From: Labilithrix sp.
GTDB lineage: Bacteria > Myxococcota > Polyangia > Polyangiales > Polyangiaceae
DNA length: 63,672 bases
Direction of reading: 5' to 3'
NCBI GenBank assembly: GCA_028287035.1
Contig: JAQBQL010000152.1
Span: 1 to 63,672, forward strand
Shown here one piece after another: positions 17,301 to 25,457 of the stretch. The position numbers and the translations under genes are program-made. The first letter of the stretch is position 1, and each line of letters opens with the position of its first letter. The notes under the pieces were generated by a model, which was not told where the DNA came from, did no database searches, and was given only the letters and a program-made list of their open reading frames with translations.

Positions 17301-18106
17301 CGCCGTTCGATCACGCGATCGCCTACGTGCCCTCCATCGACGTGTACCTCGACGGCACCGCCGAGTGGACCGGCTCGAACGAGCTGCCCTCGATGGACCG
17401 CGGGGCCCTCGCCCTCCAGGTGAACGAGGGCAAGCCGAAGCTCGTCCACCTTCCCGAGCCGACGGCCGCCGACACGATCTCGACGAAGACGGTCGAGGCG
17501 ACCATCGCCGAGGGCGGCGCCGCCCAGGTCGACTGGCGCGCCGAGGTCACGGGGGCCAACGCCTCGAGCTGGCGCGTCCGCTACCACGCGAAGGCCACGC
17601 AGAAGGCGCGCGTGCAGGAGGACCTCTCGAACGAGCTGCCGGGCGTCGAGATCGCGAGCGTCACCTCGAACGACCTCGAGGACGTCGAGCAGAAGGTCGA
17701 CCTCCGGGCGAAGGGCAAGGCCCCGGGCTACGCGCGCCGCGACGGTGACTCGTGGACGGTGGGCGTCGGCGCCAAGGAGCACCTCGTCCGCGCGTGGGCG
17801 CCGCTCTCGACCCGCCGCCGCGACCTCCGGATCCAGACGCTCTCGACCGAGGTGAGCGAGACCATCGTGAAGCTGCCGCAGGGCGCGAAGGTCCTCGGTC
17901 CGCCGCACGCCGCCGAGGGCAAGACGCCCTTCGGCTTCTTCAAGGTGGAGGTCGACACGTCCACTCCCAGCATCGCTCGCGTGAAGACCACGGTGGGCCT
18001 CACGAGGTCACGCATCACGGCCGCCGAGTACCCGGCGTTCCGTCAGTTCTGCGAGCAAGCCGACCGCGAGCTCGGTCAATCCCTCACCTTCTCCGTGGGC
18101 AAATGA
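14384..18106 (+). CDS. Giant exported TPR-DUF3857-transglutaminase protein, catalytically intact
   Basis: The 1240-residue protein has a signal peptide (GLSFVGLALLVVALVVG). A galactose-binding/PA14-like beta domain (about 115-300) begins at HWVVAGPFDN. Helical TPR repeats run from about 300 to 630, a DUF3857 domain from about 640 to 850, and a transglutaminase-like domain from about 890 to 1010. The Cys-His-Asp triad is visible as GDCKDKA (Cys934), FDHAIAY (His977) and YLDGTAEW (Asp990). A C-terminal beta domain follows. The GTG at 14384 is chosen because it begins a good signal peptide and has GGAG upstream. DUF3857/transglutaminase proteins are exported, but their substrates are unknown. 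It is coupled to the next gene by a 4-nt overlap. Confidence 0.85.
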   Translation: MPNRRWGSRGLSFVGLALLVVALVVGPSVPAGADVGLRLPRITKLTADVVRGGMPLGYVPLRQLWAEWDQGDPAEVEEALRSLAVDARLPPPLRAYAGLLEGYARRRRGDLAGAKQRIASLGFVSHWVVAGPFDNEGKGGLDRSFGPEDEIADPLTMGRSYEGKERPVSNRVTPDVFPYGWVDLGAMLRPAEKVCGYATTFVHDKRGAKAGARPFSVWFGAAGAAKVFFDGAEVLKDAKYRDLDSERFGVALTLREGWHRLTVKICGDEDAPMFALRLADPSGAPDENLEADPDLTHANEAAAVKFKKGERPAAPAVVGPIAAFDRLAKGDDPAALEAYARYLVLTSSDDPAEKRARDLASRAAEKSRTIPRCLLAGDLAENRNQRAIWIDRAEDLAKRGGSLQEKIDVLLARAGHTRGGANWRDAIPYYDKVLMLDPDNVPASLARVELYGEAGLKETALSRLELVLAHRPRSVALLRANAAALRDLDRTTEAQEITTRYAALRFDDTSVMADRIELALARRDPAAATRWIDRLVEANPDSNRALAAASRAYIGLGDRPKAIAMNRRALDLAPDDVATLRSLADVYALGGQGDQQVRLLKRVLELRPQEKDVREYLAAATPTTPRADEAYARPAAEFLKLRDRPSDGRNRRTLVDLQVTTVFPNGLASRFHQIVFQPLTDAAAAEAREYAFSFEADSETVQLRGAKIHKKNGQVVEAIESGEGATDNPAMAMYSSARAFYIHFPRLDVGDVVELLYRVEDVTARNAFADYFGEVTYMQSSEPIARSEYVLITPKSRQFYFNKPNVPNLSSKTSESGDSKVFHFLAENVPPLDLEPGAPPATETLGHVHVSTYKSWDDMGRWYWGLVRDQFTADDEVRRRVAEITKGATDEKAKIRAVYDFVVQRTRYVALEFGIHGFKPYRCAQIFARGFGDCKDKATLIVTMLKELGIPATIVIVRTGQRGDFETEPASLAPFDHAIAYVPSIDVYLDGTAEWTGSNELPSMDRGALALQVNEGKPKLVHLPEPTAADTISTKTVEATIAEGGAAQVDWRAEVTGANASSWRVRYHAKATQKARVQEDLSNELPGVEIASVTSNDLEDVEQKVDLRAKGKAPGYARRDGDSWTVGVGAKEHLVRAWAPLSTRRRDLRIQTLSTEVSETIVKLPQGAKVLGPPHAAEGKTPFGFFKVEVDTSTPSIARVKTTVGLTRSRITAAEYPAFRQFCEQADRELGQSLTFSVGK

Positions 18107-21100
18107 GCATCCTCGACTACGGGCGCCGCGGCGGCGCGGTCCTCTCTCTCTTTGTCCTCGCCGCCGCCTGCGGGCCCGCCCCCGAGGCGAACACCGCGGT
18201 GTCGCTCCGGGAGATCCGATCGTCCGGCAAGGGCTCGAGCGACGGCGACACGGTGGGCCGCTGGCTCCTCGACGAGATGCTCGCGCCGGGCGGAACCGCC
18301 AAGGGCGCGGCCGAGGCGCGCGCGCAGCTCGACAAGACCGAGGCCCGAGGCCTCTACGGCGCGCTCGGCGGCGCGCTCTACGACGAGCTCCACGGCGAGC
18401 CGCGCAAGGCCGCGCCGCAGTACGTGGCCGCCCTTGCCGCGACCAAGAAGAGCGACGATCCGGCGGCGCCGCTCGCCGCGTGGTTCGCCTCGCACCATCT
18501 CGTCGGCCTGCGCGGAAGCGTCGTCGACCTGTGGGAGCAGAGCAAGGGCACCCTTGCGCCGCTGATGGACGCGCCCGGGCACATCGGGTGGCGCTCGCTC
18601 GCCGAGCTGCACGAGTGGTCGACCGCCGAGGCGCTCGACAAGGCGGAGGTCACGGGCGACGCCTACGACAACCTCGTGGTCGCCCGGATGGGCTGCGCGA
18701 AGGAGCTGCGCATCGCCGGGCCGTTCGGCGCCAACAGCGCGCCGGATCGCCGCCGCTCCTGGCCCGCCGAGCAGGCGCCGTGGCCGCCCTCGTGGCCGGA
18801 GGACGCCCAGCGCGGCACCGTCCCGCGCGTGCTGAAGACGGAGCGGCACCGCTGCCTCGTGACGACCACCGAGAAGAGCGAGGACGGCGTCTACTACGTC
18901 GAGACGTTCTTCGAGACGCCCGGCGAGCGTGACCTGCTGGTGGCGGTCCAGGGATCGCTCGCCACCTGGGTCGACGACGAGTCGATCGGCGAGCGCGATC
19001 TCCGCGAGTGGGGCGTCTGGCAACGCTTCGGCGGCGCGGTGCGCGTCGGCAAGGGACGTCACCGGCTCGTGAGCCGCGTGCTCGGCGACGCCGGCTCGAT
19101 CCGCCTCCTCAACCTCGACGGCACCTCCGCGAAGATCCCGACCGACACCGACGCGCGGAAGCCCTACGGCCTGTCGCGTCCCTCGCGCCTGCCGAACCCG
19201 AACCCGATCGACGATCTGGTGGCGCGGATCGGCGCCGAGAAGAACGCGAGCGCGACGCCGCTCTACACCATGCTGGCGGCGCATGCCGCGCACGTCGACG
19301 GCCTGAACGACGTGGCGACCGTCATGCTCGCGCCGCTGGTCACCCCCAAGGACGCGGCGCCGGTCGCGATCCTCATGGCGGCCGACTACGCGCGCACCGA
19401 CGTCGCGTTCCCGGAGCAGACCCGCCGTTCGAACGAGAAGGAGCTCTACGCGCGCGCCGCCGCCGCGGACGGACGCCTCTGGTACGCCCGCGGGTGGCTC
19501 GTCCTCGACGACGCCGAGCAGCGCGGCCTCGCCGAGGCCGTCGAGCCGCTCCGCAAGCTCGCCGCCGACTACCCGGGCGTCCCCGAGGTGACCGAGCAGC
19601 TCTCGCGCGTCTACGGCAAGCTCGGTTGGCGCGCCGAGCGCATGCGGGTCGTGAAGGACCTCGCCCAGCGCTTCCCCGACGACAAGGACGCGCTCGGCCT
19701 CTACCTGGGCGCGCTCGAGGAGGACGGCTCCCTCGCCGAGGCCGACGTGGTCGCCGGGCGGCTCGAGAAGCTCGACGCCGACTCGGAGGTCGAGCTCGAT
19801 CGCGCCATCGCGCGTCGCGACTGGAAGGCGGCGATCGCCGAGCTCCGGCGCCTCGAGAAGCGCCGGCCCGACAAGAAGGAGATCGCCGCCCGGGTCGCCG
19901 ACGTGCTCGCGCGCTCCGGCGACCCGAGCGCCGCCGCCGAGCAGCTGCAGAAGGCCCTCGTGAAGCATCCCGAGGACGCGAGCACGCGCCTCCGCATCGC
20001 CGATCACGCCTTCGCGACGGGCGACACCACCGCCCTCCGCAGGGCGCTCGCCGAGGCGCTGCAGGCCGGGTCGAAGGGCCTCGAGATCCGCGAGGCCCTC
20101 GAGCTCATCGAGGGCGCGAGCCTCCTCGAGCCTTACCGCGCCGAGGGCCGCAAGGTGATCCGCGAGTTCGAGGCGTGGGAGAAGAAGGGCAAGCGCATGG
20201 AGGGCACCGCGGCGCGCGTGCTCGACTACGCGGCGACCTGGGTGCACCCCGACGGCTCGAGCGAGATGCTGGAGCACGAGATCCTCCGGATGCAGTCGCA
20301 GGAGGCGGTCAGCAAGGAGGCCGAGCAGCCCCCGCCGGGCGGCCTCGTCCTCAACCTGCGCGTCATCAAGCCCGACGGATCGATCCTCGAGCCCGAGCCC
20401 GTCGCCGGCAAGCAGACGCTGACCATGCCGCATCTCGAGGTCGGCGATTACGTCGAGATCGAGCACATCACCGCGAACGCGAGCGAGAGCCCCAAGGGCA
20501 AGCATTACCGCGGCCCGCACTGGTTCTTCCGCGAGGCCGACAAGGGCTACTGGCGGAGCGAGTTCATCGTCCTGACCCCCAAGGACAAGGACCTCCAGAT
20601 CGAGACCGTCGGCAACGTCCCGAAGCCCGACGTCACGGATCGCGGGCTCTTCGTGCAGCGGCACTGGCGCGTCGACGAGTCGCCGCCCGCCACCGAGGAG
20701 CCCGACAGCCCGAACCCGCGCGAGTTCCTGCCGAGCGTCCGCATCGGCTGGGGCATCTCGCTCGCCGACACGCTCGTGCGGTACGTCGATGCCGCCACCG
20801 AGGAGACGCCGATGGACCCGCGGCTCCGCCGGATCGCGCGCGACATCGTCGGCAAGATCCCGGCGAACAAGCGCGACGACCGCGCGCGCGCCGTCTACGC
20901 GTGGGTCGGCGAGGCCCTGCAGGAGTCGAACGAGACCGACGGGCGCCGCGCCATCACCGGCCGCGCCGGGTCGCGCCAGGCGGCCTTCATGTACCTCGTG
21001 CGCCTGCTCGGCATCCCCACCGAGCTCGCGCTCGTGAAGAGCCGCATCGCGATGCCCGAGGCCGGCAAGATGAGCGAGGTCGAGGTCTACGACAACGTCG

Positions 21101-21888
21101 TCGCGCGCCTCGAGATGGAGAACGGCCCGCGCTGGATGGTGGTCCGCGACAAGTTCGCGCCCTTCGGCTACGTGCCCGCCGAGCTCCGTGGCCAGCCCGC
21201 CATCCGCCTCGTCGCCGGCACGCCGCGCGACGTGACGCCCACCCTGGGAGCCGCGGACGGCGTGCTCATGGAGGGCCGCGCGCTGATGAAGGAGGACGGC
21301 TCCGCCTCGGTGGACCTCGCCCTCAGCTACTCGGGGCGGATGGGCATCGGGCTGCGCGCGGTCTTCGATCGCGTGCCCGAGTCGAAGCGCGCCGAGTTCG
21401 TGGAGACGCGGCTCCTCGGGGCGAACCTGCCCGGGGCGCGGCTGCGTGACATGAAGATCGAGAACGCCCAGGATCTCGCGGCGCCGCTCGTCCTCCGCGT
21501 GAAGGCGGAGATCCCGCAGATCGCGCGCGTGGTCGGCTCGCGCATGGTGCTGAAGGCGCTCTTCCCCGTGAACATCGCGCAGGTCGCGTCGCTCGCGACC
21601 CGGCAGACGCCGCTCCTGCTCGCGTCGTCGTCGCACGTCGAGGTGAAGTTCGAGGTGGTCGCGCCCGAGTCCTTCAAGCTCCCCGCCACCATTCCGGGAG
21701 GGCAGCTCCGCGACGGCGACCGCTCGGTCACCGTGCAGGACGCGGTCGAGGGCCGATCGGTCCTGCTCCGGCGCCTCGTCGACATCCCGGCGGGCCGCGT
21801 CCAGCCCGGGGCGGACTACGCGAGGTTCGTGGCGTTCACCCAGCAGGCCGACCAGCTCCTCGAGAAGGAGATCGCGCTGGGGCGCTGA
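18103..21888 (+). CDS. Giant TPR-DUF3857-pseudotransglutaminase lipoprotein
   Basis: The 1261-residue paralogue of the upstream protein has a lipobox (LAAAC, about residue 23). The same order of modules follows: a beta domain with LRIAGPF, TPR-like helices (about 390-700), DUF3857 (about 735-900) and a transglutaminase fold (about 910-1030). In an ungapped alignment of 20 residues the catalytic Cys934 of the partner is Ala955 here (GRAGSRQAAF), and the His is Asn998 (VYDNVVAR), while the Asp is kept (Asp1016). It is therefore probably not a transamidase or protease, and may serve as a binding partner or scaffold for the intact protein. Its start codon overlaps the upstream stop, so the two are made together. 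Confidence 0.82.
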   Translation: MSILDYGRRGGAVLSLFVLAAACGPAPEANTAVSLREIRSSGKGSSDGDTVGRWLLDEMLAPGGTAKGAAEARAQLDKTEARGLYGALGGALYDELHGEPRKAAPQYVAALAATKKSDDPAAPLAAWFASHHLVGLRGSVVDLWEQSKGTLAPLMDAPGHIGWRSLAELHEWSTAEALDKAEVTGDAYDNLVVARMGCAKELRIAGPFGANSAPDRRRSWPAEQAPWPPSWPEDAQRGTVPRVLKTERHRCLVTTTEKSEDGVYYVETFFETPGERDLLVAVQGSLATWVDDESIGERDLREWGVWQRFGGAVRVGKGRHRLVSRVLGDAGSIRLLNLDGTSAKIPTDTDARKPYGLSRPSRLPNPNPIDDLVARIGAEKNASATPLYTMLAAHAAHVDGLNDVATVMLAPLVTPKDAAPVAILMAADYARTDVAFPEQTRRSNEKELYARAAAADGRLWYARGWLVLDDAEQRGLAEAVEPLRKLAADYPGVPEVTEQLSRVYGKLGWRAERMRVVKDLAQRFPDDKDALGLYLGALEEDGSLAEADVVAGRLEKLDADSEVELDRAIARRDWKAAIAELRRLEKRRPDKKEIAARVADVLARSGDPSAAAEQLQKALVKHPEDASTRLRIADHAFATGDTTALRRALAEALQAGSKGLEIREALELIEGASLLEPYRAEGRKVIREFEAWEKKGKRMEGTAARVLDYAATWVHPDGSSEMLEHEILRMQSQEAVSKEAEQPPPGGLVLNLRVIKPDGSILEPEPVAGKQTLTMPHLEVGDYVEIEHITANASESPKGKHYRGPHWFFREADKGYWRSEFIVLTPKDKDLQIETVGNVPKPDVTDRGLFVQRHWRVDESPPATEEPDSPNPREFLPSVRIGWGISLADTLVRYVDAATEETPMDPRLRRIARDIVGKIPANKRDDRARAVYAWVGEALQESNETDGRRAITGRAGSRQAAFMYLVRLLGIPTELALVKSRIAMPEAGKMSEVEVYDNVVARLEMENGPRWMVVRDKFAPFGYVPAELRGQPAIRLVAGTPRDVTPTLGAADGVLMEGRALMKEDGSASVDLALSYSGRMGIGLRAVFDRVPESKRAEFVETRLLGANLPGARLRDMKIENAQDLAAPLVLRVKAEIPQIARVVGSRMVLKALFPVNIAQVASLATRQTPLLLASSSHVEVKFEVVAPESFKLPATIPGGQLRDGDRSVTVQDAVEGRSVLLRRLVDIPAGRVQPGADYARFVAFTQQADQLLEKEIALGR

Positions 21889-21938
21889 CCGCCAGCGCGG
21901 GTGCCAAAATCCGCGCGGTGCGGATATGGTGGGGGCCC

Positions 21939-22631
21939 ATGTTGCCCCGCATCCTCGAGGCCGAAGTGATGGACACCGAAGCCGAGGCCCGCGACTACGA
22001 CGCGATGGACCACGCGGCGGTGAACGCGCGGTTCTGCGACGACTTCCTCGCGTTCTGGGGCGCGGGCGCGGGCGGGCGCATCGTCGACTTCGGCACCGGC
22101 ACCGGGCTCATCCCGATCGCGCTGGCCGGCCGCGCGCCCGGCTTCGACATCGTGGGGATCGATCTGGCCGAGCACATGCTCGCCTACGCCCGCCAGAACG
22201 TGGAGCGTGCCGGCCTCGGGGCGCGCATCTCGTTCGCGAAGGTCGATGCCAAGGGAACCTCGTTCCCGGACGGGGCGTTCGCCGCCACGATGTCGAACTC
22301 GATCGTCCATCACATCCCGGCGCCGGAGCGGAGCCTTGCCGAGATGTGGCGGGTCGTGGCGCCCGGCGGCGTGCTGTTCGTGCGCGACCTGCATCGCCCG
22401 CAGGACGAGGCCGAGGTCGAACGGCTGCTCGCGCTCCACGGCGGAGAGCCGCCCGCGGACCCGTCGCTCGTCGCGTCGTTCGAGCACCAGCGGAAGCTGT
22501 TCCGCGATTCGCTCTGCGCCTCGCTGACCGTCTCGGAGGTCGTCGACTGCGTGGCGCCGCTCGGGATCCCGCGCTCGGCCGTCGCCATGACGAGCGACCG
22601 TCACTGGACGCTCGCGGCCAGGAAACCGTGA
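21939..22631 (+). CDS. SAM-dependent methyltransferase (class I, UbiE-like)
   Basis: The 230-residue protein has the Rossmann methyltransferase signature: IVDFGTGTGLIPIALA (motif I), DIVGIDLAEHML (acidic loop) and RVVAPGGVLFVRDLHRP (motif post-III). It belongs to the Methyltransf_11/25 group and the substrate is open. The ATG at 21939 has GGTGGGGG upstream and a TATGGT hexamer 8 nt before it, so it probably begins a new transcript after the transglutaminase pair. It overlaps the next gene by GTGA, which couples it to the SpoA-domain protein. Confidence 0.85.
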   Translation: MLPRILEAEVMDTEAEARDYDAMDHAAVNARFCDDFLAFWGAGAGGRIVDFGTGTGLIPIALAGRAPGFDIVGIDLAEHMLAYARQNVERAGLGARISFAKVDAKGTSFPDGAFAATMSNSIVHHIPAPERSLAEMWRVVAPGGVLFVRDLHRPQDEAEVERLLALHGGEPPADPSLVASFEHQRKLFRDSLCASLTVSEVVDCVAPLGIPRSAVAMTSDRHWTLAARKP

Positions 22632-23815
22632 CGAGCGCCCAGCCGACCGTCCGGCCCTTCCCGCTCGGCTCGCTCGAGGCCCTCACGCGCGCGGAGGCGG
22701 CCAGCGAGACGCGCCTCCGCCGCATCGCGCGTTCGCTCGTCCACCTCGAAGGGATCGAGGCGGTCCTCGCCGAGCTCACCGCGGACCCCGTCCGCGTGCA
22801 CCTGAGGCGCATCCGGCCCCTCGAGCGCTCGCGCGGCGCGGATGACGCGGTCGGCGTGCTGCTGGCGCCCTCGAGCGACCGGGGCGTCCACCGGCGCGTG
22901 CTGGTCGAGGTGGAGGGCGCGCTCGGCGTGACCCTGGTCGCCAAGGCGCTCCGGCAGCGCGCGCCGCGCATCACCGACCCGTCGCGTGTCGCGTCGCCGG
23001 CGCTCGCCGGATCGTTCGCCGCCGTGACGACGAGCGTGCTGCGGCGCGCGCATGCCGGGATCGTGCTCGCGGTGATCAGCGCCGGACCAGGTGCCGCGCT
23101 GGCCGCCGACTTCGCGACCGCCACGCGCGGCGCGACGACCGCCTGGCTCACCGTCACGGTGGGGCGCGACGCGTTCGAGGCGCGGGTCAGCATCTCGGAT
23201 GCGCTCGCCGCGCCCGCCGCTCCGCCGCTCACCGCCAGCGCGCTGCGGTTGCTCGGCGACGCGCCGATCGCGCTGGCGCTCGTCGTCGCGACCACCCTCG
23301 CCTCCGCGGCGGACCTCGCGGCGCTCGCGCCGGGCGACGCGCTCGTGCCCACCGGCATGACCGTGGCCGCGCATGGCGCAGAGCTCCGCGGCCCGGTGAC
23401 GCTCGTGGCTCCGCAGGGCGAGCGCGGTCTCTCGGCCGAACTCGCCGAGGGCGGGCGCCTCGTGGTACGAGGTCACCTCGAGACTCACTCCTGGGAGCCC
23501 ACCGCCATGTCGTCGCGCATGCCTGAAGGATCGGACGCCTCCGCCGAGATCTCGTCGGCGCCGCCCACCGTCGCGGTGATCGAGGATGCGCCCGTCGTCG
23601 TGCGCGTCGAGCTGGGGGTGGTCGAGATGAAGGCGCGCGAATGGGCGGCGCTCGCGCCCGGCGATGTGGTGACGCTCGGGCGCAAGCTCGGAGAGCCTGC
23701 GATCCTGCGCGCCTCGGGCGTCGAGATCGCCCGCGGCGAGCTCGTGGTGGTCGACGGAGAGATGGCGGTGCGGGTCACCTCGCGCACGCCGCAAGCGGCA
23801 GGAGACGCGGGATGA
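22628..23815 (+). CDS. SpoA-domain protein, SctQ/FliM-FliN-like
   Basis: The 395-residue protein starts on GTG overlapping the methyltransferase stop. The C-terminal 70 residues (about 318-388: VVVRVELGVVEM, LAPGDVVTLGRKLGEPA, ASGVEIARGELVVVDGEMAVRV) match the SpoA/SPOA fold of FliN, FliM and SctQ. These build the cytoplasmic ring of flagella and type III secretion systems. A second, weaker SpoA-like unit lies at about 215-300 (IALALVVATT, LAALAPGDALV). The N-terminal 200 residues match nothing I recognise. No other secretion or flagellar gene is present in the window, so it is an orphan here. Confidence 0.7.
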   Translation: MTSAQPTVRPFPLGSLEALTRAEAASETRLRRIARSLVHLEGIEAVLAELTADPVRVHLRRIRPLERSRGADDAVGVLLAPSSDRGVHRRVLVEVEGALGVTLVAKALRQRAPRITDPSRVASPALAGSFAAVTTSVLRRAHAGIVLAVISAGPGAALAADFATATRGATTAWLTVTVGRDAFEARVSISDALAAPAAPPLTASALRLLGDAPIALALVVATTLASAADLAALAPGDALVPTGMTVAAHGAELRGPVTLVAPQGERGLSAELAEGGRLVVRGHLETHSWEPTAMSSRMPEGSDASAEISSAPPTVAVIEDAPVVVRVELGVVEMKAREWAALAPGDVVTLGRKLGEPAILRASGVEIARGELVVVDGEMAVRVTSRTPQAAGDAG

Positions 23816-24378
23816 AGAGCGACACGAGGAGCAGCTTCGCGATGGGCCTCTGCATGCTGGCGCTCGCCGCCGGATGCTCGAAGAAGGACGAAGGGACCGC
23901 GGCGCCGGCGCCGTCCGTCAGCGCCCCCGCGCCGGTGACCTCGGGCGCTCCCTCGGCCGCGCCGGCTGCCGACGCCGCCGCCGCACCCGCGGGAGCCGCC
24001 AGGTCGTACGCGGGCAAGTACACGGTGACCCCCGGCATCATGTACGTCCCCGCCGACAAGGACTGGGCGCCCGTGAAGTGGAAGAACGGCGACGAGTCGA
24101 AGCTCGTCGGCGACGGCGAGCTCGCCCTGTCCGTCGACGGCACGGGCCGCGTCACGGGCACGTCGGACGGCGGCCCGCTGGGCGCCGCGATCGTCGACGG
24201 CGCGAGCGACGGGCAGACCCTGACCGCCACGATCCGCCGCAAGGACCCGCTCGACGAGGGCCTCACCGGCACGCTGGTCGCCACGATCGCCGGCGACAAG
24301 CTCGAAGGCTCCATGAAGCTCGCCGAGTTCACGGCGGCCATCGTGCGGGTCGCCACCGTCACCGCCTCGCGGAAGTAG
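23812..24378 (+). CDS. Lipoprotein with Ala/Pro-rich linker
   Basis: The 188-residue lipoprotein has a lipobox (ALAAGC) at about residue 22 and an Ala/Pro/Ser linker to about residue 62. A compact beta-rich domain follows (YAGKYTVTPGIMYVP to LEGSMKLAEFTAAIVRV). The domain recalls small sensory or calycin-like folds but I do not recognise a family. The ATG overlaps the SpoA-protein stop by 4 nt and the aminotransferase starts 5 nt after its stop, so it is in the same coupled operon. Confidence 0.72.
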   Translation: MKSDTRSSFAMGLCMLALAAGCSKKDEGTAAPAPSVSAPAPVTSGAPSAAPAADAAAAPAGAARSYAGKYTVTPGIMYVPADKDWAPVKWKNGDESKLVGDGELALSVDGTGRVTGTSDGGPLGAAIVDGASDGQTLTATIRRKDPLDEGLTGTLVATIAGDKLEGSMKLAEFTAAIVRVATVTASRK

Positions 24379-24383
24379 CCGCG

Positions 24384-25457
24384 ATGTTCGCGCCGGTCCG
24401 CTACATCGCGTGGGCGAACGCGTTCTACGGCAAGGCGGAGTACGAGCTCGCGTCGAGCGGCATCCCGCTCGCCTCGTGGAGCGAGCTCGGTGTGCCGGAG
24501 CCGGATCCCGCGGACCTGTCGGCGTACGCGCGCTTCCGCGAGGCGCTCGCGGTCTACAACGACGTGCCCGTCAGCGACGTCGTCCCCGCGCTCGGGACGA
24601 CGCAGGCGGTGTTCCTCGCCTACGCCGCGGTGCTGTCACCGGGCGACGAGGTGCTCGTCGAGCATCCCGGCTACGAGCCGCTCACGCGCTGCGCCGAGGG
24701 CCTGGGCGCGGTGGTGCGCACGTACGAGCGCCGCAAAGGCCGCGGGTACGCCATCGACGCCGCGGAGGTCGCCGCCCGGATCACCCCCCGCACGCGGCTC
24801 GTCGTGGTCACGAACCATCACAACCCGACCGGCGTGACCACGCCCGAGGCGACGCTCCGCGAGCTCGCCGCCATCGCCGAGGCCCGGTCGGCGTACCTCC
24901 TCGTCGACGAGGTGTACGCGCCCTTCGTCGATCTCCCGGAAGACGGGGTCTTCCGCGCGAGCGCCCGCAAGCTCGCGCCGAACGTCCTCGCGGTGGGCAG
25001 CCTCACCAAGTGCTACGGGCTCGGGATGCACCGTATCGGCTGGCTGCTCGGCCCGCCCGAGGTCGTCGCGAGCGCCGACAGCGCGATCCTCGCCACCGTC
25101 GGGCACCTCCCGCTTGCCCATGCCGCACGCGGCGCGGTGGCGACGGCGCGGGTCGGCGTCCTCGCCACGCGCGCGAAGCGGCTCCTCGCCGGCAAGCGCG
25201 AGCTCGCCGAGGCCTGGGTGAAGACCATCCCCGGCGCCACCTGGAGCGCGCCGACGAGCGGCCTCTTCGGGCTCGTCACGATCCCCGGCGCGGGCAACCT
25301 GCTGCCGCGCATCGAGTCCTGGGCCGCCGACCACGGCGTGCTGGTCGGCCCCGGGCACTTCTTCGGCGTGGACGAGGGCTTCCGTCTCTCCTGGGCGACG
25401 CTCGACGCCCCGCGGTTCGCCGACGGCCTCGAACGCCTAGCCCGTCTCCTGCGCTGA
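24384..25457 (+). CDS. PLP-dependent aminotransferase, class I/II
   Basis: The 357-residue fold-type I enzyme shows NHHNPTG (substrate/PLP contact), LLVDEVYAPFVD (the Asp that pairs with the pyridine nitrogen) and the PLP-lysine motif GSLTKCYGLGMHRIGW. SHOCT-like or regulatory domains are absent. It belongs to the aspartate/alanine/aromatic aminotransferase superfamily, and the short N-terminus and overall length resemble MalY/PatC-like or Ala aminotransferases. The exact substrate is not decidable. It is the last gene of the methyltransferase-SpoA-lipoprotein operon and its final 21 nt overlap the convergent exporter gene. Confidence 0.83.
   Translation: MFAPVRYIAWANAFYGKAEYELASSGIPLASWSELGVPEPDPADLSAYARFREALAVYNDVPVSDVVPALGTTQAVFLAYAAVLSPGDEVLVEHPGYEPLTRCAEGLGAVVRTYERRKGRGYAIDAAEVAARITPRTRLVVVTNHHNPTGVTTPEATLRELAAIAEARSAYLLVDEVYAPFVDLPEDGVFRASARKLAPNVLAVGSLTKCYGLGMHRIGWLLGPPEVVASADSAILATVGHLPLAHAARGAVATARVGVLATRAKRLLAGKRELAEAWVKTIPGATWSAPTSGLFGLVTIPGAGNLLPRIESWAADHGVLVGPGHFFGVDEGFRLSWATLDAPRFADGLERLARLLR

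Noticed and set aside
14270..17908. A 1212-codon open frame on the minus strand opposite the first transglutaminase gene
   Set aside because: High GC at third positions keeps the antisense frame open. The translation is Arg/Val/Leu/His-rich with no domain, while the plus strand has clear motifs.
18076..21636. A 1186-codon minus-strand open frame opposite the second transglutaminase gene
   Set aside because: Same GC artefact; no domain and no ribosome-binding or promoter logic.
22628..23815. A type III secretion or flagellar locus
   Set aside because: Only one SpoA-domain gene is present; no export gate, ATPase, ring or secretin genes are found in the window.
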